From JAAEPI01 sp964352625 (lineage in GTDB: Bacteria > Bacteroidota > Bacteroidia > Cytophagales > Cyclobacteriaceae), in NCBI GenBank assembly GCA_964352625.1, contig CAYGSD010000008.1, positions 1-64,000 of the forward strand: DNA of 64,000 bases, read 5' to 3'. A program made the position numbers and the translations under genes. Shown in pieces: positions 25,364 to 34,222 of the stretch. The notes under the pieces were generated by a model. That model was not told the origin of the DNA, did not search any database, and was given only the letters and a program-made list of their open reading frames with translations. The number at the start of each line of letters is the position of its first letter. The stretch's first letter is position 1.

Positions 25364-27984
25364 CTCTCTAATTTTTCATTAACCAAATTCTCACCCACTT
25401 GGATGGCTTGTGCCAATCCATCGACATTCTTTCCTCCGGCAGTGGCATAGAATGGCTGACCACCTCCACCACCTTGTATTTCTTTAGCCATAGCTCTAAC
25501 CATTTCACCGGCACTCAAGCCTTTTGCTACCACAGAATCGGACAGCATGACGGAAATCTGTGGCTTGCCTTTAATATTGGCCGCAATGAGCAAAACCAAA
25601 TCATCGACTTCATTCTTTAACTCGAAAGAAATTTGTTTCACCACATCAGCAGAAGGAAAAGCTCCAACATACCCAATGTATGACACGCCACTTTTTTCTT
25701 GCCTTGATGAAATGAGCTGGGATTTGATCTGCTTCCCTTGCTCCTTCTCCATCGCTTCCAATTCCTTCTGCAAATCCTCCTTCTCCGCGATTAAATCCGC
25801 GAGTGCCTTCTCCAAATTTTTGGGCTGTTTCATAAGCTCCTTGACTCGATGCAATTGACCCATTTCCTCTTTAACGAATTGCTCAGCACCCTCAGCCGTC
25901 ACTGCCTCGATACGGCGAACCCCGGCAGCAATGGATGACTCACTTGAAATCTTGAATAAACCAATTTTTCCTGTTGCAGGCACATGTGTCCCGCCACACA
26001 ATTCAATAGAATACTGAGGATCGAAAGTAACCACGCGCACACTATCCCCATATTTTTCACCAAACAAAGCCATTGCGCCCCGCTCTCTGGCTTCCGTTAT
26101 CGGCACATTGCTATCAATTTGACTTGAGATGTTTTCCCTAATCTTCAAATTGACTATTCCCTCTACTTCTTCCAACTCTTCATCGGTCATCTTACTAAAA
26201 TGAGAAAAATCGAATCGAAGCACTTTCTCATTAACGAGTGAGCCTCTCTGCTGGACATGGTCTCCCAATACTTCGCGAAGGGCCGCATGGAGCAAATGAG
26301 TCGCTGAATGATTATTTTCCGTTCTGGACCTCTTTGCTTGATTTACAGTCGCCATGAAGGTGGTGCCAAGGTCACGAGGGAGGGCTGCTACAAAGTGAAC
26401 GATCAGGTCATTCTCCTTCTTAGTATCAAAAATGTGAACCTCCTCACTTTCACTTTTCAAAACACCGGTATCACCCACTTGACCTCCACTCTCTGCATAG
26501 AAAGGTGTCTTATCGAGCACCAGCTGATAGGATTTCTTTCCTTTCATTTCAAGCTCTCGGTACCTCAAAATTCTTGCTTCGCAGTTCAGCTTTTCGTACC
26601 CTACAAATTCTGTTGCCTGATCATCGGCAACAGCAATCCAATCTCCCGTTGACTTCTGTGCATCCGATTTGCTACGGTTTCGCTGCACCTCCATCTCCTT
26701 CTTGAAGCCTGCTTCATCCACCGTCATACCGTTCTCACGAGCAATCAATGACGTTAGGTCGAGTGGGAATCCGAACGTGTCGTACAGCTCAAAAGCCGTT
26801 TTTCCGTCAATTTCTTTCCGCCCAGTTTCTGTAAAGGCCTCTAACCTTTTAAGTCCATTATCCAACGTTCGCAAGAACGAAGCTTCCTCCTCAAATACTA
26901 CTTTCTTCACGAAATCAAGCTGCTGATGAAGTTCCGGGAAAGTCTCTTTGAATTGATTGGCAAGTAGCTCTACCAATTCATGGAGCACTGGTTCTGAAAA
27001 ATTCAGGTAGGTGTAGCCGTATCGAACAGCCCTTCGTAATATCCTCCTTATCACATAACCCGCGCCTGTATTCGATGGAAGCTGACCATCTGCGATGGTA
27101 AAAGAAATCGCCCGGATGTGATCCGCGATTACCCTGATGGCAATGTCGCATTTCTCATTATCGCCGTATTCTTTTCCTGCTAGTTTTGCAATCTGCTGAA
27201 TGAGTGGCTGAAAAACATCCGTATCGTAATTTGACTTCTTGCCTTGTACTGCCATGGCAAGTCGTTCAAAGCCCATCCCCGTGTCAACATGTTTATTTGG
27301 AAGGTTCTCCAAAGACTGATCGGCCTTCCTGTTGAACTGCATAAAAACCAAATTCCAGATTTCAACAACCAGCGGGTGATCTTGATTTACTAACTCTCGT
27401 CCTAGTTTCTTGTCAATTTCCTCTTGATCTCTGAGATCAATATGAATTTCAGAGCAGGGACCACATGGACCGGTATCTCCCATTTCCCAGAAATTATCCT
27501 TTTTACTTCCATTAAGAATCCGATCCTCCGGCAGATGCTTTTTCCAATATGTGAAAGCTTCCTCATCTCGCTCAAGGTTTTCACTCGTATCACCTTCAAA
27601 TATGGACGCGTACATCCTGTCTGCAGGCAGGCCAAATTCCTTGGTAAGAAGCTCCCAAGCCCAGTCAATGGCGTCCTTCTTGAAATAATCTCCGAAAGAC
27701 CAATTGCCGAGCATTTCAAACATCGTATGATGGTAGGTGTCGAAACCTACTTCTTCCAAATCATTGTGCTTTCCCGAAACCCGCAAACACTTTTGCGTGT
27801 CCGCCACCCTCACATTTTGCGGGTCTTTATTGCCAAGAAAGTAATCTTTGAACTGATTCATACCTGCATTGGTAAACATCAGGGTAGGGTCGTTTTTCAG
27901 AACAATCGGTGCTGATGAAACTATCTTATGATTTTTCTCTTCGAAGAATGAAAGAAACTTGGATCGGATTTGTTTTGAATCCAT
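25360..27984 (-). CDS. alaS: Alanine--tRNA ligase
   Basis: 874 aa, full length. The N-terminal class II catalytic core (MFTNAGMNQFKDYFLG; GPCGPCSEIH), the editing domain with HSATHLLH near residue 557-565 and CGGTHV near 662, and the C-terminal C-Ala domain with the glycine-rich GGGGGQPFYATAGG are all present. It charges tRNA-Ala and clears Ser and Gly mischarges. The stop overlaps the following TlpA-like gene. Divergent from an M23 peptidase gene, as is usual in this phylum. Confidence 0.98.
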   Translation of the reverse strand: MDSKQIRSKFLSFFEEKNHKIVSSAPIVLKNDPTLMFTNAGMNQFKDYFLGNKDPQNVRVADTQKCLRVSGKHNDLEEVGFDTYHHTMFEMLGNWSFGDYFKKDAIDWAWELLTKEFGLPADRMYASIFEGDTSENLERDEEAFTYWKKHLPEDRILNGSKKDNFWEMGDTGPCGPCSEIHIDLRDQEEIDKKLGRELVNQDHPLVVEIWNLVFMQFNRKADQSLENLPNKHVDTGMGFERLAMAVQGKKSNYDTDVFQPLIQQIAKLAGKEYGDNEKCDIAIRVIADHIRAISFTIADGQLPSNTGAGYVIRRILRRAVRYGYTYLNFSEPVLHELVELLANQFKETFPELHQQLDFVKKVVFEEEASFLRTLDNGLKRLEAFTETGRKEIDGKTAFELYDTFGFPLDLTSLIARENGMTVDEAGFKKEMEVQRNRSKSDAQKSTGDWIAVADDQATEFVGYEKLNCEARILRYRELEMKGKKSYQLVLDKTPFYAESGGQVGDTGVLKSESEEVHIFDTKKENDLIVHFVAALPRDLGTTFMATVNQAKRSRTENNHSATHLLHAALREVLGDHVQQRGSLVNEKVLRFDFSHFSKMTDEELEEVEGIVNLKIRENISSQIDSNVPITEARERGAMALFGEKYGDSVRVVTFDPQYSIELCGGTHVPATGKIGLFKISSESSIAAGVRRIEAVTAEGAEQFVKEEMGQLHRVKELMKQPKNLEKALADLIAEKEDLQKELEAMEKEQGKQIKSQLISSRQEKSGVSYIGYVGAFPSADVVKQISFELKNEVDDLVLLIAANIKGKPQISVMLSDSVVAKGLSAGEMVRAMAKEIQGGGGGQPFYATAGGKNVDGLAQAIQVGENLVNEKLER

Positions 27985-28117
27985 TTAACTTACTGATAAC
28001 TAGGATGATACAGATTTTGCTCCTTTTAGAAAGCCGTATTTATGTAACTTGCAGTTGAAAACCAAAAATTACGTTTTGCGTTGGGCAAAACTAGGTCAAT
28101 TTTTTGAGTGATTACAC

Positions 28118-29095
28118 ATGGCGAAAATTAAGTATTACTACGATACTGAGTCCTGTAGGTACGAGAGAATTAGAGTTACTCGTTGGGACATCTTCTGGAA
28201 TACAATGGGCTTCTTTGCCGTAGCACTTATCCTTGGTGTTGGGATATTTTTCGCCCTAGATCGATATTTCGAATCGCCTACTCAAATTGCAATCAAAAAG
28301 GAAAACGAAGAATTGAAGTTTCATCAAGAATTGATGGAAAAGGATATTGAGGAAGCGCAACAGATGCTCGCTGCACTTCAAGAAAGAGACGACAACATTT
28401 ATCGGGTAATGCTCGGTGCTGAGCCGATTCCAGAAAATATTCGTAATGCCGGGTTCGGTGGATCAGATAGATACCGAGAGTTAATTGGACTCGGTCAGGA
28501 AGAGTTGATCAGAGATAACTACGAGGAATTGGATGCACTGAAAAAACAACTTTATATACAGACCAAATCCTATGACGAAGTGGTGAAGTTGGCCAAAGAC
28601 AATGAAAAGAAGCTCTCCTCAATGCCGGCAATTCAGCCAATAACAAATGAGGATTTAAAGTGGCTGACATCAGGTTTTGGCTACAGAATTGATCCAATCT
28701 ACCGGACAAGAAGGATGCACCCGGGCGTAGACTACTCAGTCCCAATCGGAAGTCCTGTTTATGCCACTGGTGATGGTAAAGTAGTGAAGGTTGAAACTCG
28801 ATACAGTGGCTATGGCAAACAAATCGAAATTGATCATGGCTTTGGATTCAAAACAAAATATGCTCACCTCAATGGCTTCAATGTAAAGGAAGGGCAGAAA
28901 GTAAAGCGAGGTGAGTTGATTGGGTTCTCAGGAAATTCCGGAAAATCAACCGGTCCACATCTTCATTATGAAGTAATGGTCAACAACCAAAAAACCAATC
29001 CGGTTTACTACATGAGCAAGGATTTCACTGCTGAAGAATATGAGGAAATTCTGAGACTAGCTTCCATTGAGAACATGCCTTCTGATTCGTACTAA
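28118..29095 (+). CDS. M23 family (LytM-type) metallopeptidase, membrane anchored
   Basis: 325 aa. One membrane helix (about 27-47) and a coiled coil (about 55-90) precede a C-terminal M23 domain (about 190-305) with the zinc ligands H and D in RRMHPGVDYS (near residue 200) and H in GPHLHYE (near 280), plus KYAHLNGF. Members cut peptidoglycan peptide bridges and act in division or cell shape. The intact motifs suggest an active enzyme rather than a degenerate activator such as EnvC. Divergent from alaS. Confidence 0.93.
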   Translation: MAKIKYYYDTESCRYERIRVTRWDIFWNTMGFFAVALILGVGIFFALDRYFESPTQIAIKKENEELKFHQELMEKDIEEAQQMLAALQERDDNIYRVMLGAEPIPENIRNAGFGGSDRYRELIGLGQEELIRDNYEELDALKKQLYIQTKSYDEVVKLAKDNEKKLSSMPAIQPITNEDLKWLTSGFGYRIDPIYRTRRMHPGVDYSVPIGSPVYATGDGKVVKVETRYSGYGKQIEIDHGFGFKTKYAHLNGFNVKEGQKVKRGELIGFSGNSGKSTGPHLHYEVMVNNQKTNPVYYMSKDFTAEEYEEILRLASIENMPSDSY

Positions 29096-29185
29096 CTTTA
29101 TCGATACCTGTCAATAAGTTGTGGAAAAGTAGGCGGGCTCATAACCAACCTTCTCTATACTTTTACGCCCCGTTTCAATCACACA

Positions 29186-30241
29186 ATGCGTAGGGCGTAT
29201 TTCATCATCTTCATTTCAATTTCAAGCCTTGTCAATGGACAAGTCCCTGACTCTACCAGTATCACACTTGTGGCTGTTGGAGATATGATGATGGGCACGA
29301 ACTATCCTAACTCAAGCTACCTGCCGAAAGACGATGGATCATACTTGTGGGACAATGTGAGAGAAAAGTTGCAAGCCGGAGACATCACCTTTGGAAACCT
29401 TGAAGGTGTGCTGCTCACTGAGGGTGGAACGGCCAAGCGATGTAACAATCCTGATGCGTGCTATGTATTCAGAACCCCTGAAGAATATGCCTTCAACTTC
29501 AAAGAAGTAGGTTTTGATTTACTCAGTTTGGCAAACAATCATGCCAATGATTTTGGGTCAGTGGGTCGAAAGAATACTCAACGCATTCTTGACTCTCTTG
29601 AAATCGCCTTTGCCGGTGCAACCGAGAAACCCTACGTAATCACAGAAATTAACGGATTAAAAATAGGGATGGCAGCCTATGCCCCTAACAGCGGCACACG
29701 AAGCTTGCATAATTATGAAGAAATAAAAGCGACGATGAAATTGCTAAATGAGCAATGTGATATTGTCATCGCCTCGTTTCATGGAGGAGCAGAAGGAGCT
29801 AAAAACCGAAATGTGACCAGAGAAAAGGAAACATACTACGGAGAGAATCGAGGAAACGTCTATGAACTGGCACACATGATGATCGACAATGGAGCTGACG
29901 TGGTGATTGGTCACGGACCACATGTGGTTCGGGCGGTTGAAGTTTACAAAAACAGGTTCATCGCTTATAGTCTGGGGAATTTCCTGACATACAAAAGATT
30001 CAGCATGCGAGGGTATGCCGGAGAGTCACCAATCCTAGAGCTTGATATAACACCTGATGGTGAATTTATTTCAGGACAAATTCATTCCTACAGACAAGAA
30101 TACGATCATCTTGGGCCGAGGCTGGATGAAAACAATGGTGCTGCTAAGTCAATCAAAAATTTAACAGAGATTGACTTCCCAAATTCCAAGATTGTCATAG
30201 ACGAATCTGGAAGAATTACTTATCTTGAATCTGCAAACTGA
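29186..30241 (+). CDS. CapA family protein (poly-gamma-glutamate capsule-type metallophosphatase fold)
   Basis: 351 aa with a signal peptide (about 1-18). The PGA_cap/CapA domain is evident: VAVGDMMMGTNYPN (metal-binding D), FGNLEGVLL, LLSLANNHANDFG (N-H), IASFHGGAE, and VIGHGPHVVRAVE plus SLGNFLT. In Bacillus, CapA takes part in polyglutamate capsule export; in most bacteria its role is unknown. It lies between the M23 gene and the MerR gene, interrupting a pair that is often adjacent in relatives. The MerR gene begins 5 bp after its stop. Confidence 0.9.
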   Translation: MRRAYFIIFISISSLVNGQVPDSTSITLVAVGDMMMGTNYPNSSYLPKDDGSYLWDNVREKLQAGDITFGNLEGVLLTEGGTAKRCNNPDACYVFRTPEEYAFNFKEVGFDLLSLANNHANDFGSVGRKNTQRILDSLEIAFAGATEKPYVITEINGLKIGMAAYAPNSGTRSLHNYEEIKATMKLLNEQCDIVIASFHGGAEGAKNRNVTREKETYYGENRGNVYELAHMMIDNGADVVIGHGPHVVRAVEVYKNRFIAYSLGNFLTYKRFSMRGYAGESPILELDITPDGEFISGQIHSYRQEYDHLGPRLDENNGAAKSIKNLTEIDFPNSKIVIDESGRITYLESAN

Positions 30242-30246
30242 AAGAG

Positions 30247-30588
30247 GTGCCTTACAAGGAAAAAGAAATAGAAAAACGATATTTTACCATTGGCGAAGTT
30301 GCCAGTGAGTTAGGAGTAGCCACCTCTCTTATTCGATTTTGGGAACGGGAATTCCCAATTATCAAACCGAAAAAAAATCGCAAAGGTAATCGCCAGTTTA
30401 CTCAGCAAGACCTCAAGAGTGTCAAGCTCATCTATCATTTGGTCAAAGAAAAAGGCTACACACTGCAAGGTGCTCGTGACTTCCTCGATAGCGGTGGCCC
30501 GGAAGTCGCCAATGACAAAATGGAACTAATAGATTCCCTAAAAAGAGTCCGAGCATTCCTATCTGAATTGAGACAAGAACTAGCCTAA
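30247..30588 (+). CDS. MerR family transcriptional regulator
   Basis: 113 aa from a GTG at 30247. A winged helix-turn-helix (about 10-80) shows RYFTIGEVASELGVATSLIRFWEREF and KNRKGNRQFTQQDLKSVKLIYHLVKEKGYTL. There is no large effector-binding domain after the HTH and dimerisation helix, so the inducer, if any, is not evident. It is packed 5 bp after capA and 1 bp before dprA. Confidence 0.92.
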   Translation: MPYKEKEIEKRYFTIGEVASELGVATSLIRFWEREFPIIKPKKNRKGNRQFTQQDLKSVKLIYHLVKEKGYTLQGARDFLDSGGPEVANDKMELIDSLKRVRAFLSELRQELA

Positions 30589-30589
30589 C

Positions 30590-31687
30590 ATGACGAATCA
30601 TGTGCTAGACCTGCTGGCGTTGACGCTCGTACCCGGTCTGGGCGATCGAAATGTCAAGCAACTGATCAGCTACTGCGGCTCTCCAGCAGAAGTCTTTTCA
30701 TCCAATCGAAGCAAACTTGAAAGCATTCCAGGATTTGGGTCAAAGACAGCTTCAATTATTCTGAATCACAAGACGCACTCGGAAGCGGAATCCATAATTA
30801 AAGAAGCTGAGAAGAAAGAAATGGAGATACTCACCTACCTCGACTCAGGCTACCCCCAGCGACTAAAATTGGTCATAGATGCACCTCCAATTATTTACAA
30901 AAAAGGAAATGGTGATCTCAATCCTCCAAGAACCATTGCGGTAGTTGGCACCAGAAGAGCCACGGACTATGGCAAGGCAGCCACTCGTAAAATTGCCAAC
31001 GACCTTCAAGCCTTAGGGTCTCAAGTCGTTAGCGGCTTGGCATATGGGATAGATATAGAAGCACACAGAGCCGCCTTGAAAAATGGAAGTTCCACCATAG
31101 CCGTGCTGGCCGGAGGACTTGACAGAATCTACCCTTCAGTTCACAAAAAGAGCGCTGAGGAAATGCAAGAGAATGGAGCCATCATTACGGAGAGCAGGCC
31201 TGATACTAAACCGGATCCGCATTTGTTCCCAGCAAGAAATCGAATCATAGCAGGAATGACAGACGCCACCATAGTGGTGGAAGCAGCCGAACGAGGAGGA
31301 GCCCTCATCACGGCCAAAATTGCTGACTCCTACGGAAGAACGGTGTTTGCCGTTCCAGGGGATATAATTCATACCTACTCAGCTGGAACAAACCATTTGA
31401 TTGCTACACAAATGGCTTTGATTTATACCGGCATAAATGACTTGAAGTACCACCTCAACTGGGAAGAAACCGATGGTAAGGAACCTGCCAAAAAAGTGCT
31501 ACCGGAAATGACTGAGCAAGAGCGAAAAATTTATGAGTTACTTGCTGCCAAAGCCACTCCTCTGGAAATAGATCAAATTGCGATAATGAGCCAAGTTCCA
31601 ATCAATCAGCTGGCGTCCTTGCTTCTTGGCTTGGAGTTTAAAAATGTAGTGAAAAGTATGCCGGGCAAAAAGTATGGAGTGATTTAA
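30590..31687 (+). CDS. dprA: DNA-processing protein DprA
   Basis: 365 aa. An N-terminal helix-hairpin-helix region (about 8-60, VPGLGDRNVKQLI, IPGFGSKTASIIL) is followed by a Rossmann-type DprA domain (about 70-290: VVGTRRATDYG, VVSGLAYGIDIEAHR, PARNRIIAGM, EAAERGGALITAKIA) and a C-terminal winged helix (about 305-365). DprA loads RecA on incoming single-stranded DNA in natural transformation. The frame is intact. A toxin-antitoxin pair follows directly. Confidence 0.97.
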   Translation: MTNHVLDLLALTLVPGLGDRNVKQLISYCGSPAEVFSSNRSKLESIPGFGSKTASIILNHKTHSEAESIIKEAEKKEMEILTYLDSGYPQRLKLVIDAPPIIYKKGNGDLNPPRTIAVVGTRRATDYGKAATRKIANDLQALGSQVVSGLAYGIDIEAHRAALKNGSSTIAVLAGGLDRIYPSVHKKSAEEMQENGAIITESRPDTKPDPHLFPARNRIIAGMTDATIVVEAAERGGALITAKIADSYGRTVFAVPGDIIHTYSAGTNHLIATQMALIYTGINDLKYHLNWEETDGKEPAKKVLPEMTEQERKIYELLAAKATPLEIDQIAIMSQVPINQLASLLLGLEFKNVVKSMPGKKYGVI

Positions 31688-31714
31688 TGTGTATATTTAT
31701 CGAAAACATACACA
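31688..31714 (+). promoter_or_regulatory. Inverted repeat before the antitoxin gene, likely autoregulatory operator
   Basis: TGTGTAT at 31688-31694 and ATACACA at 31708-31714 form a perfect 7-bp inverted repeat with a 13-bp spacer. It lies between the dprA stop and the antitoxin ATG, whose first base is the last base of the repeat. VapB-type antitoxins normally bind such palindromes to repress their own operon. Confidence 0.5.
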
Positions 31715-31920
31715 TGAGAACCAATATTGTTATAGATGATGAACTGATGCAAAAAGCTATGGAGTTGAGCGGGCACTCCACAAAACGTGAGGTAGTTCGA
31801 GAAGCGCTAGAAACTTTAGTGAGAATTAAGGGTCAGCAGTCTATACTCAAGCTAAAAGGAAAGATTAAATGGGAGGGCAATTTGAGTGAAATGCGAGCTA
31901 TGAGAAATTTTGATCAGTGA
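31714..31920 (+). CDS. VapB-type antitoxin
   Basis: 68 aa from ATG 31714. The N-terminus MRTNIVIDDELMQKAMELSG followed by KREVVREALETLVR is the ribbon-helix-helix DNA-binding fold of the DUF2191/VapB family, and the C-terminal tail (about 45-68) would wrap the toxin. A frame beginning 27 nt upstream runs through the inverted repeat and is rejected. The stop overlaps the toxin start (GTGA at 31917-31920). Confidence 0.88.
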   Translation: MRTNIVIDDELMQKAMELSGHSTKREVVREALETLVRIKGQQSILKLKGKIKWEGNLSEMRAMRNFDQ

Positions 31921-32309
31921 GTTTCGTTGTTGATACCAGTGTTTGGATCGATTTCTTTAATGGAAGCTCCAACGAGGAAATAAACATACTTGAATCGAAA
32001 ATTGGCACTGAGCAGATTATAGTTGGTGATTTGATCATGATGGAAATTCTTCAAGGAATCAGAAATGATAAATTATTTAAAGAGTGTCAATCCTATCTCG
32101 AAGAGTACCTGATTGTTAGCCTGATGGCTCCTGATGCTTATATTGGCTATGCCAATATTTACCGAACACTCAGAAAAAAAGGAGTCACCATTCGTAGCAC
32201 TATTGATGTAATAATTGCTGGATATTGTATTAATCATAACCTTCCTCTGTTACAAAGAGATCAGGATTTCATTCCCTTTCAGCAGCATCTTGGACTCATC
32301 CTCCTTTAG
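31917..32309 (+). CDS. VapC-type PIN-domain toxin ribonuclease
   Basis: 130 aa from a GTG. The acidic PIN active-site residues are visible: D6 in VVDTSVW, E43-44 in MMEILQG, D99 in STIDVIIAGY and D115-117 in QRDQDF. These enzymes cut tRNA or rRNA when freed from the antitoxin. All four positions are intact, so it should be functional. It lies at the end of the dprA transcription unit and converges on the HMG-CoA-lyase-like gene with a 2-bp gap. Confidence 0.92.
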   Translation: MSFVVDTSVWIDFFNGSSNEEINILESKIGTEQIIVGDLIMMEILQGIRNDKLFKECQSYLEEYLIVSLMAPDAYIGYANIYRTLRKKGVTIRSTIDVIIAGYCINHNLPLLQRDQDFIPFQQHLGLILL

Positions 32310-32311
32310 TT

Positions 32312-33163
32312 TCACCTCCCTAGAAAAACAGAAGGCGCCATATTCATAGCTACTTCAAACTCTCGTTTGTTTAGATATATCTCATGGTCGTATGACCCGA
32401 AATACGCGACCATATGCTCGGTAGCCATATTGCCTACAAGCGTGTCTTCCGCCATTGGGCAACCACCAAAACCATTGATGGCACCATCCATTCTGCGACA
32501 ACCTGCTTTAAACGCCGCATGAATTTTTTCTCTGCTTGTCTCCATGGTAGAGTGTAAATGTGCCCCGAATTCAACCTCGGGAAACTTGGGAATGAGTGAG
32601 CTAAAAAGTGACCTAATATTCTCTGGATTAGAAACTCCGATGGTATCGGCCAGAGAAATGATTTTCACCTTCATCACCATCAATCTTTCTACAAACTCAC
32701 CGACATAGTCGAGTTCGTAAGGATCGCCATAAGGATTGCCAAAACCCATTGACAAATAGACAACCAACGTTTTCTTGTTGGTTTCACAAAGTGACTGAAT
32801 TGTCTCCAGATCATTGAAAGCATCGTCGATGGATCGGTTGGTATTTCGCTGCTGAAAGGTCTCTGAAAGAGAAAGCGGGTAGCCTAAGTACGTGATCTCC
32901 TGATGACTCACCGCTTCCGTTGCACCTCTGACATTAGCTATGATGGCCAGCAACTTAGTGTGAGTGCCTTGAAGGTCGAGTCCAGCCAAAACTTCGGCTG
33001 TGTCTGCCAACTGAGGGATTGCTTTTGGCGAAACGAAGCTCCCAAAATCAATGGTATCGAAACCTACCCTCAGCAGTTGGTTGATATACTGAATCTTGAG
33101 ATCTGTTGGGATGAATCCCTTCAGACCCTGCATGGCATCACGTGGACATTCGATGATCTTCAT
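32312..33163 (-). CDS. Hydroxymethylglutaryl-CoA lyase-like enzyme (HMGL/DRE-TIM superfamily)
   Basis: 283 aa. A TIM barrel with IIECPRDAMQGL at the N-terminus (equivalent to the family ExGPRDGLQ), GAHLHSTMET (metal-binding HxH) and DGAINGFGGCPMAEDTLVGN, which carries the catalytic loop Cys of HMG-CoA lyases. It would cleave HMG-CoA into acetyl-CoA and acetoacetate, as in leucine breakdown. It starts 26 bp after metF on the same strand and is probably the last gene of that operon. Start ATG at 33163 is preferred; an ATG at 33181 is also possible. A TAAATTTG at 33176-33169 could be an internal promoter. Confidence 0.88.
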   Translation of the reverse strand: MKIIECPRDAMQGLKGFIPTDLKIQYINQLLRVGFDTIDFGSFVSPKAIPQLADTAEVLAGLDLQGTHTKLLAIIANVRGATEAVSHQEITYLGYPLSLSETFQQRNTNRSIDDAFNDLETIQSLCETNKKTLVVYLSMGFGNPYGDPYELDYVGEFVERLMVMKVKIISLADTIGVSNPENIRSLFSSLIPKFPEVEFGAHLHSTMETSREKIHAAFKAGCRRMDGAINGFGGCPMAEDTLVGNMATEHMVAYFGSYDHEIYLNKREFEVAMNMAPSVFLGR

Positions 33164-33189
33164 CGAACCAAATTTACCCAAAATTTAGG

Positions 33190-34143
33190 CTAGAAAAACT
33201 CCTTCGCTATTCTCTTAATAGCATCCGATTTTCCCATGCTATAAAAATGAAGAACAGGTGCGCCCTTGGAGATGAGTTCTTTACATTGTTGAATCCCCCA
33301 CTCTATCCCAATTTCCTTGATGGCAGCATTGTCTTTGGCCTTAACCATTTCCTTTTCCAAATCTTCAGGCAAGTCGATTTTGAAAATTTTAGGCAACACA
33401 GTCAAATGACTTTTAGTAGCCACGGGCTTTAACCCCGGAATAATCGGTACGGTGATGCCGATAGCCTTGCATTGGTCTACAAAATCAAAATAGGCCTTAT
33501 TGTCGAAAAACATCTGCGTGACGATGTACTCTGCGCCTAGTTCTACTTTTTTCTTTAGCCACTTCAAGTCGAAGGTCATATTAGGTGCTTCGAAATGTTT
33601 TTCGGGGTAGCCCGCTACACCGATGCAGAAGTTGGTGGGGATGGCATTCTGGAGCTCCTCATCAATATAAACCCCCTGGTTCATTCCAGAGATTTGCTCT
33701 ACCAATTCAGAAGCATAAGCGTTTCCGTCGGGTTCTGGTACGAATGCGCTTTCAGTTTTAATTTGGTCTCCTCGAAGGGCCAGCACATTGTCAATGCCAA
33801 GGAAATTCAAATCGATTAGAGCATTTTCGGTTTCCTCTTTACTAAAGCCTCCACAAATCATGTGCGGAATGGCATCTATCTGATAGTGGTTTTGAAGAGC
33901 GGCGCAAATCCCAACAGTGCCTGGTCTCTTCTTGATGCTCTTCTTTTCCAGCAAACCTCCTGCATGCTCTTTGTAGACGTACTCTTCTCGATGATATGTC
34001 ACATCAATAAAAGGAGGGTTGAACTCCATCAAAGGATCGATTTGATCGAAGAGGTTTTGAATGCCATAGCCCTTTCTTGGTGGAATAATCTCAAGAGAAA
34101 AGAGCGTACGATCGGCTCGTTTTATATGTTCGGTTACTTTCAT
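33190..34143 (-). CDS. metF: Methylenetetrahydrofolate reductase
   Basis: 317 aa, full length. FAD-dependent TIM barrel with SLEIIPPRKG at the front (the conserved Glu acts as general acid), DVTYHREEYV, NVLALRGDQIK and FIVTQMFFDN-type (EYIVTQMFFDN) segments. It makes 5-methyl-THF, the methyl donor for MetH, which is encoded directly upstream in the same operon. Gap to the metH C-terminal gene is 79 bp and holds a low-complexity repeat tract. Confidence 0.97.
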   Translation of the reverse strand: MKVTEHIKRADRTLFSLEIIPPRKGYGIQNLFDQIDPLMEFNPPFIDVTYHREEYVYKEHAGGLLEKKSIKKRPGTVGICAALQNHYQIDAIPHMICGGFSKEETENALIDLNFLGIDNVLALRGDQIKTESAFVPEPDGNAYASELVEQISGMNQGVYIDEELQNAIPTNFCIGVAGYPEKHFEAPNMTFDLKWLKKKVELGAEYIVTQMFFDNKAYFDFVDQCKAIGITVPIIPGLKPVATKSHLTVLPKIFKIDLPEDLEKEMVKAKDNAAIKEIGIEWGIQQCKELISKGAPVLHFYSMGKSDAIKRIAKEFF

Positions 34144-34222
34144 TTATTAATTAGGAATTAGGGGTAAGGCATTAGGGGTTAGGGTTACTTTCCATGCACC
34201 TTCTACTTTGTACTTTCTACTA
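34144..34222. repeat. Short low-complexity repeat tract between metH and metF
   Basis: The 79 bp consist of variations on TTAGGGGT (ATTAGGGGTAAGG, ATTAGGGGTTAGGG) followed by an ACTTT/TACTTTCTAC tract (CTTCTACTTTGTACTTTCTA). Such tracts recur between genes in some Bacteroidota genomes. The tract reaches the stop codon of the metH C-terminal gene. No promoter or terminator is evident. Confidence 0.5.

Noticed and set aside
34150..34200. Telomere-like TTAGGG repeats
   Set aside because: Only two or three imperfect units in a bacterial intergenic gap; part of a low-complexity tract.
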